NCBI GenBank assembly: GCA_024663395.1
Contig: JANFAH010000001.1
Span: 3,658,001-3,722,000, forward strand
Origin: Pisolithus tinctorius
Taxonomy: Eukaryota; Basidiomycota; Agaricomycetes; Boletales; Pisolithaceae
DNA: 64,000 nucleotides
Direction: 5' to 3'
Of the stretch, positions 61,067 through 64,000 are shown piece by piece. The notes beneath the pieces were generated by a model, which saw nothing but the letters and a program-made list of their open reading frames with translations, did not search any database and was not told the origin of the DNA. The first letter of the stretch is position 1. Every line of letters starts with the position of its first letter. The translations under genes were made by a program, and so were the position numbers.

Positions 61067-62747
61067 TCAGCGACCCGAACCATCTACAGCAGCTTTCAAC
61101 CGTTGCCGCAACGTTCCTCCTGGCTGTGGTTCCTTGGCTGGCTCTGGTGCCGTCACCACACTGTCTAAATCAGAGAAGCTAGACCGTGTGGGTGAGGATC
61201 GATCCCAAGATGTCGCCATCGAGAGAACCTTGAAATCCTTGGAGTCACGAACAACCCCCACCTCTCCTGGACCCACCATCTCCACAGTCTCCGTCAACCT
61301 TGCGATGCGTGTCCACCTACGGTAGCGTGTGTACTTCCCGATCCCGCCTCGACCACTTGATCCTTCCCATTTATTATCCGCGTATACCCAACCTTCAGGA
61401 TCCGTTGCGATGTCGTCCTCTGCGCCAGCGATGGCAGATGGGTCATCGATGCGCTGCTCTCCAGTTTTATCACATTCAGGACCGTGGCTCGGACCAGCTA
61501 CTCCGCCCGAATCCCTGCCACGTACCGCACGTAACATCCGTGCCGCCGCCCCAGCCGCGTCTTCACTTGCATCCTTATCTCTAGGCGGCGATCTCTCCAC
61601 CCGCCACACACCTTGCTGCCCCTCCCTTTTTACAACAACGCGCCATTCTGGTTCTTCCCACGTCCAGCTCGCTATACGTTTAGCCCGCGCCTCACCATTA
61701 TCCACGGTGACATACGACACTGTGGGTGCTGGGAGCGAGAATGCAGCTGGAGGCGGGAGCGGCACATGCGAGGCACTACACCACGCAGGACGCTCACCGG
61801 GGAGGAGGGCAGCGGTCCAATCGAGACCCATCCACCACCGCTGATTCTCGAACACCGTAAAGAGGAAGCGGACGGGCGGTGCTGCGGCGGGTCCACCCAC
61901 GTCAACGGAGCGTGAGGTTGCACTAGCATACTCGGAGAAACCAGAGATGGGTCGAGAGTCATACGACGGAGGGGGGGAGAGTGGGGAGGGAAGAGGAGTT
62001 CCGGAGAGCAGGGTACGCAAGTGATAGTATCCCCAACGAAGGTGTGCACTGCATGCAAGGGTTGCGCGTGCATTACGGGCCCATCTTGCACGATGGATGA
62101 GCACGAACGTTCCTGTTATCGCAATGCAGATATGGAGAGGAACGAAATGTGTGAGAACGAGATATGGGGGATAGATAAATGCTGATACACGAAATAACGT
62201 CAACGACGGAGGTAATGGGAGGTCTGTAAAGGGTGACGAGGGGAGGAGAGTATGTATTGTCGTCAAGTCTGATAATACAGCGTGGACAGTTGCCTCGGTG
62301 GCCGGCTGAGACGAGATTGACAAGCCATCATGCGATGACCACTTTCTTAACCCGCAGACGAACAATATCGCCAATGGCATAAAGAACCTGCATGAAAAGT
62401 ATTTTTTTTAAAAGCTGGTTCGTCTATGGTACTGGGACGTACTTGAGAGTAGCTTCTGAGAACAGGCAGAGCGCCCACCATGCACCGAGAGCTAACCAGC
62501 TCTCTTCCCATGGCGATTCCCAGCTTATGATTTCCAGAAGATGTCTTACTGCTTGAATATAAGGTGCGAGTGCAACGAGCTCATAGGTGAGAGGCGCCGG
62601 GGTTGAGGTCACGAACTCGAGGAGTGTGGGTTTCGGTGAGGGAGGCACCACCGGAGTGGTTGGACGGACCGTCGGAGGAGTCGGGGACATCTGCAGACTT
62701 TTTGGACGTAAGTTGGACGTTGAGGGAGATTTGGACTTGGATGTCAT
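61067..62747 (-). CDS. Peroxisomal peroxin of the Pex24/Pex28-32 family
   Basis: Integral peroxisomal/ER membrane protein that regulates peroxisome number and size. Exons 62747-62443 and 62387-61067; 541 residues. After a Pro/Ser-rich N terminus come hydrophobic segments (around LVALAPYIQAVRHLLEI, ALGAWWALCLFSEATLK, FFMPLAILFVCGL) and a second pair near LVLTHFVPLHICIAITGTFV. The C-terminal half carries the dysferlin-type halves: FTVFENQRWWMGLDWTAALL with PGERPAWC, and DPEGWVYADNKWEGSSGRGG with KYTRYRRWTRIA. Together these define the family (yeast Pex30-Pex32, Yarrowia Pex24); which member is not resolvable. It is divergent from GPI18 with 250 bp between starts. Confidence 0.9.
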
Positions 62748-62997
62748 CAACAGTTGCCCGTGATTTCTGTCTAATACTACGTTCAGAGGATATCAGACAG
62801 CCAAGTATTGGTATGCACACCTTGTTTTCAAGCTGTCCGCTGGGTCACTAATAGGCCGTTGGTAGCGAGCGCCTACCAATGAAGCTCGACATGCTGCTAA
62901 GGTGCGTCAACTTAGTCGTTTGCAACATACGCCTATTTGACATAGAAGCAGAGGGTTCTACCCGCGACCGCCAGTCTTCGCGGTGGGGACGGCTCTC

Positions 62998-64000
62998 ATG
63001 GCAGTCGACCACCATGGCCACTCCTTGCTTGTCCAATCTTTCCTCAGCCGACTACTCATTTGCGTGTTGATCGTTTCGTCGACGGCACTATTGACCCTGT
63101 TTGACACATCCCCCAAACTGATCCTGGACGACAGCGTTTCCGCATGGACGAACTCTCTACTTCGCTGGGACGCCTTCCATTTCGCACACATAGCCCAGGA
63201 AGGTTTTGTGTACGAGCATGAATGGGCCTTTTTCTCCGGGATTTCACTTGTCATGCGGTGGTCCTGTTCCGTCCTATCGCTACTGGGTCTTAGTCCACCA
63301 GGGTGGCCTGCTCTCTTGATCGGTGGAGCCATCGTTGGGGCACTCTTAGATTCCACCCGCATTTTGTATCAACTTTCGCTACACCATCTGCGTTCACCCT
63401 CCGCTGCATTCCTGGCTACCATCCTCTCATTTTTCCCGAGCAGTCCTTCAGCGTCGCGGTTCGCCCCTTACAGTGAACCTTTTTTCACCTACTTTTCTTA
63501 CAGAGGTATGCTTGCCTGCGTGCGATTGCAATGGCTCCACGCTTCAGTTTGCTTCGCGATCGCCGGTGCTTTCCGTTCCAACGGTGTCCTTCTCTGCGGC
63601 TTCATCATATGGGACATGCTCGTGGCTCCTCTCCTGTCTGGTCGCAAGGACTCGGTACGTGCATCTTGTGGTTCTTTGGTGTCGCCGAGGTCCATATTTG
63701 CGTTTAGCTTTCGCTGAACAGGACATTGTACTGCGTCGTTTGCGTGGCCCTACCGCTTACTCCCTTTCTCCATCACAATTATAGCGCCTTCCTTCTGTTC
63801 TGTTCGTCTACGGAGGGCCGCCCTCAGTGGTGCGAAGAAGGCATGTTACCTTCGATATACACACACGTCCAACGCGAGTATTGGGATGTCGGTTTCCTTC
63901 GTTACTGGACAATTTCTAACGTCCCAAATTTCTTAATTTCGTTACCGGTGCTCCTGAATGTATGGATCTTTTGCATGTTCTACCTCTCTCATCTCCCTCG
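62998..64000 (+). CDS. GPI18: GPI mannosyltransferase 2 (PIG-V), partial at window end
   Basis: ER multi-spanning enzyme that adds the second mannose to the GPI-anchor precursor. Exon 1 is 62998-63654; exon 2 begins at 63708 and is still open at base 64000. Visible blocks: TNSLLRWDAFHFAHIAQEGF and YEHEWAFF (the luminal catalytic region), YSEPFFTYFSYRGML, AGAFRSNGVLLCGFIIWDML, then PQWCEEGMLPSIYTHVQREY and WDVGFLRYWTISNVPNFLIS. The acceptor at 63707 was chosen because it keeps the frame (SLSLNRTLYCVVCVALP); a later CAG would break it. About 330 residues are present; fungal members have roughly 400-450, so the C terminus lies beyond the window. Confidence 0.9.

Noticed and set aside
63655..63721. 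GPI18 intron ending at GAACAG
   Set aside because: It shifts the frame off the conserved TLYCVVC segment; the acceptor at 63707 keeps it.
1..64000. CRISPR arrays, bacterial operons, prophage, intact transposons
   Set aside because: No regular direct-repeat arrays, transposase, integrase or reverse-transcriptase motifs were seen; gene structure is fungal throughout.

Overview
The window looks like nuclear DNA of a mushroom-forming basidiomycete (Agaricomycetes). Every recognisable gene is eukaryotic and nearly all are cut by many introns of about 45-70 nt. The closest family resemblances are fungal: class IV-type chitin synthase, Medusa-type regulator, DUF3712 protein, Pex24/28-32-family peroxin, AIG1-type GTPases. 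I rebuilt the gene models by hand from conserved protein blocks and splice signals. In the 20 functional models that are complete in the window, the summed exon lengths are divisible by three, and splice phases agree at every junction. I saw no CRISPR array, bacterial gene, intact transposon, rRNA or convincing tRNA.

Layout. 0-5.4 kb (minus): an unrecognised protein, then a 7-exon NAD kinase. 6.4-9.0 kb: queuosine-salvage QNG1 (minus), divergent from mitochondrial AIM41 (plus). 9.2-14.4 kb: the ER ubiquitin ligase HRD1 (minus), divergent from a membrane-anchored amidohydrolase in 16 exons (plus). 14.7-27.1 kb: the recombination translocase RDH54 in 32 exons and Ski-complex subunit SKI3 (both plus), followed tail to tail by LSM2 and the clamp-loader subunit RFC5/human RFC3 (both minus). 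27.2-29.7 kb: two divergent AIG1-type GTPases. 30.2-32.6 kb: a decayed DUF3712 gene. 33.0-36.6 kb: chitin synthase. 38.3-39.4 kb: a seven-repeat WD40 protein (minus), divergent from a 2,239-residue DOCK-family guanine exchange factor (39.7-47.0 kb). 47.5-48.9 kb: LETM1-like mitochondrial protein (minus). 48.9-51.7 kb: gene-empty. 51.7-53.3 kb: Mediator subunit MED27. 55.1-57.3 kb: Medusa-like regulator. 57.9-59.7 kb: F-box protein (minus), whose start lies 38 bp from that of WDR83 (59.8-61.0 kb, plus). 61.1-62.7 kb: peroxisomal peroxin (minus). 63.0 kb to the end: GPI18 mannosyltransferase, cut by the window edge.

Most of this is ordinary housekeeping synteny: DNA replication and repair (RFC5, RDH54), RNA turnover (SKI3, LSM2), ER quality control and GPI anchors (HRD1, GPI18), cell wall (chitin synthase), polarity signalling (DOCK) and transcription (MED27, Medusa). 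The most unusual signal is in the introns. Five of about 130 reconstructed introns need a GC-AG boundary, and in each case the conserved protein reading allows no better GT donor. Other points are a 14-nt exon, an LSM2 first exon that is only the start codon, a possible dual-targeted AIM41, and ACGCGT boxes just upstream of the two DNA-metabolism genes.
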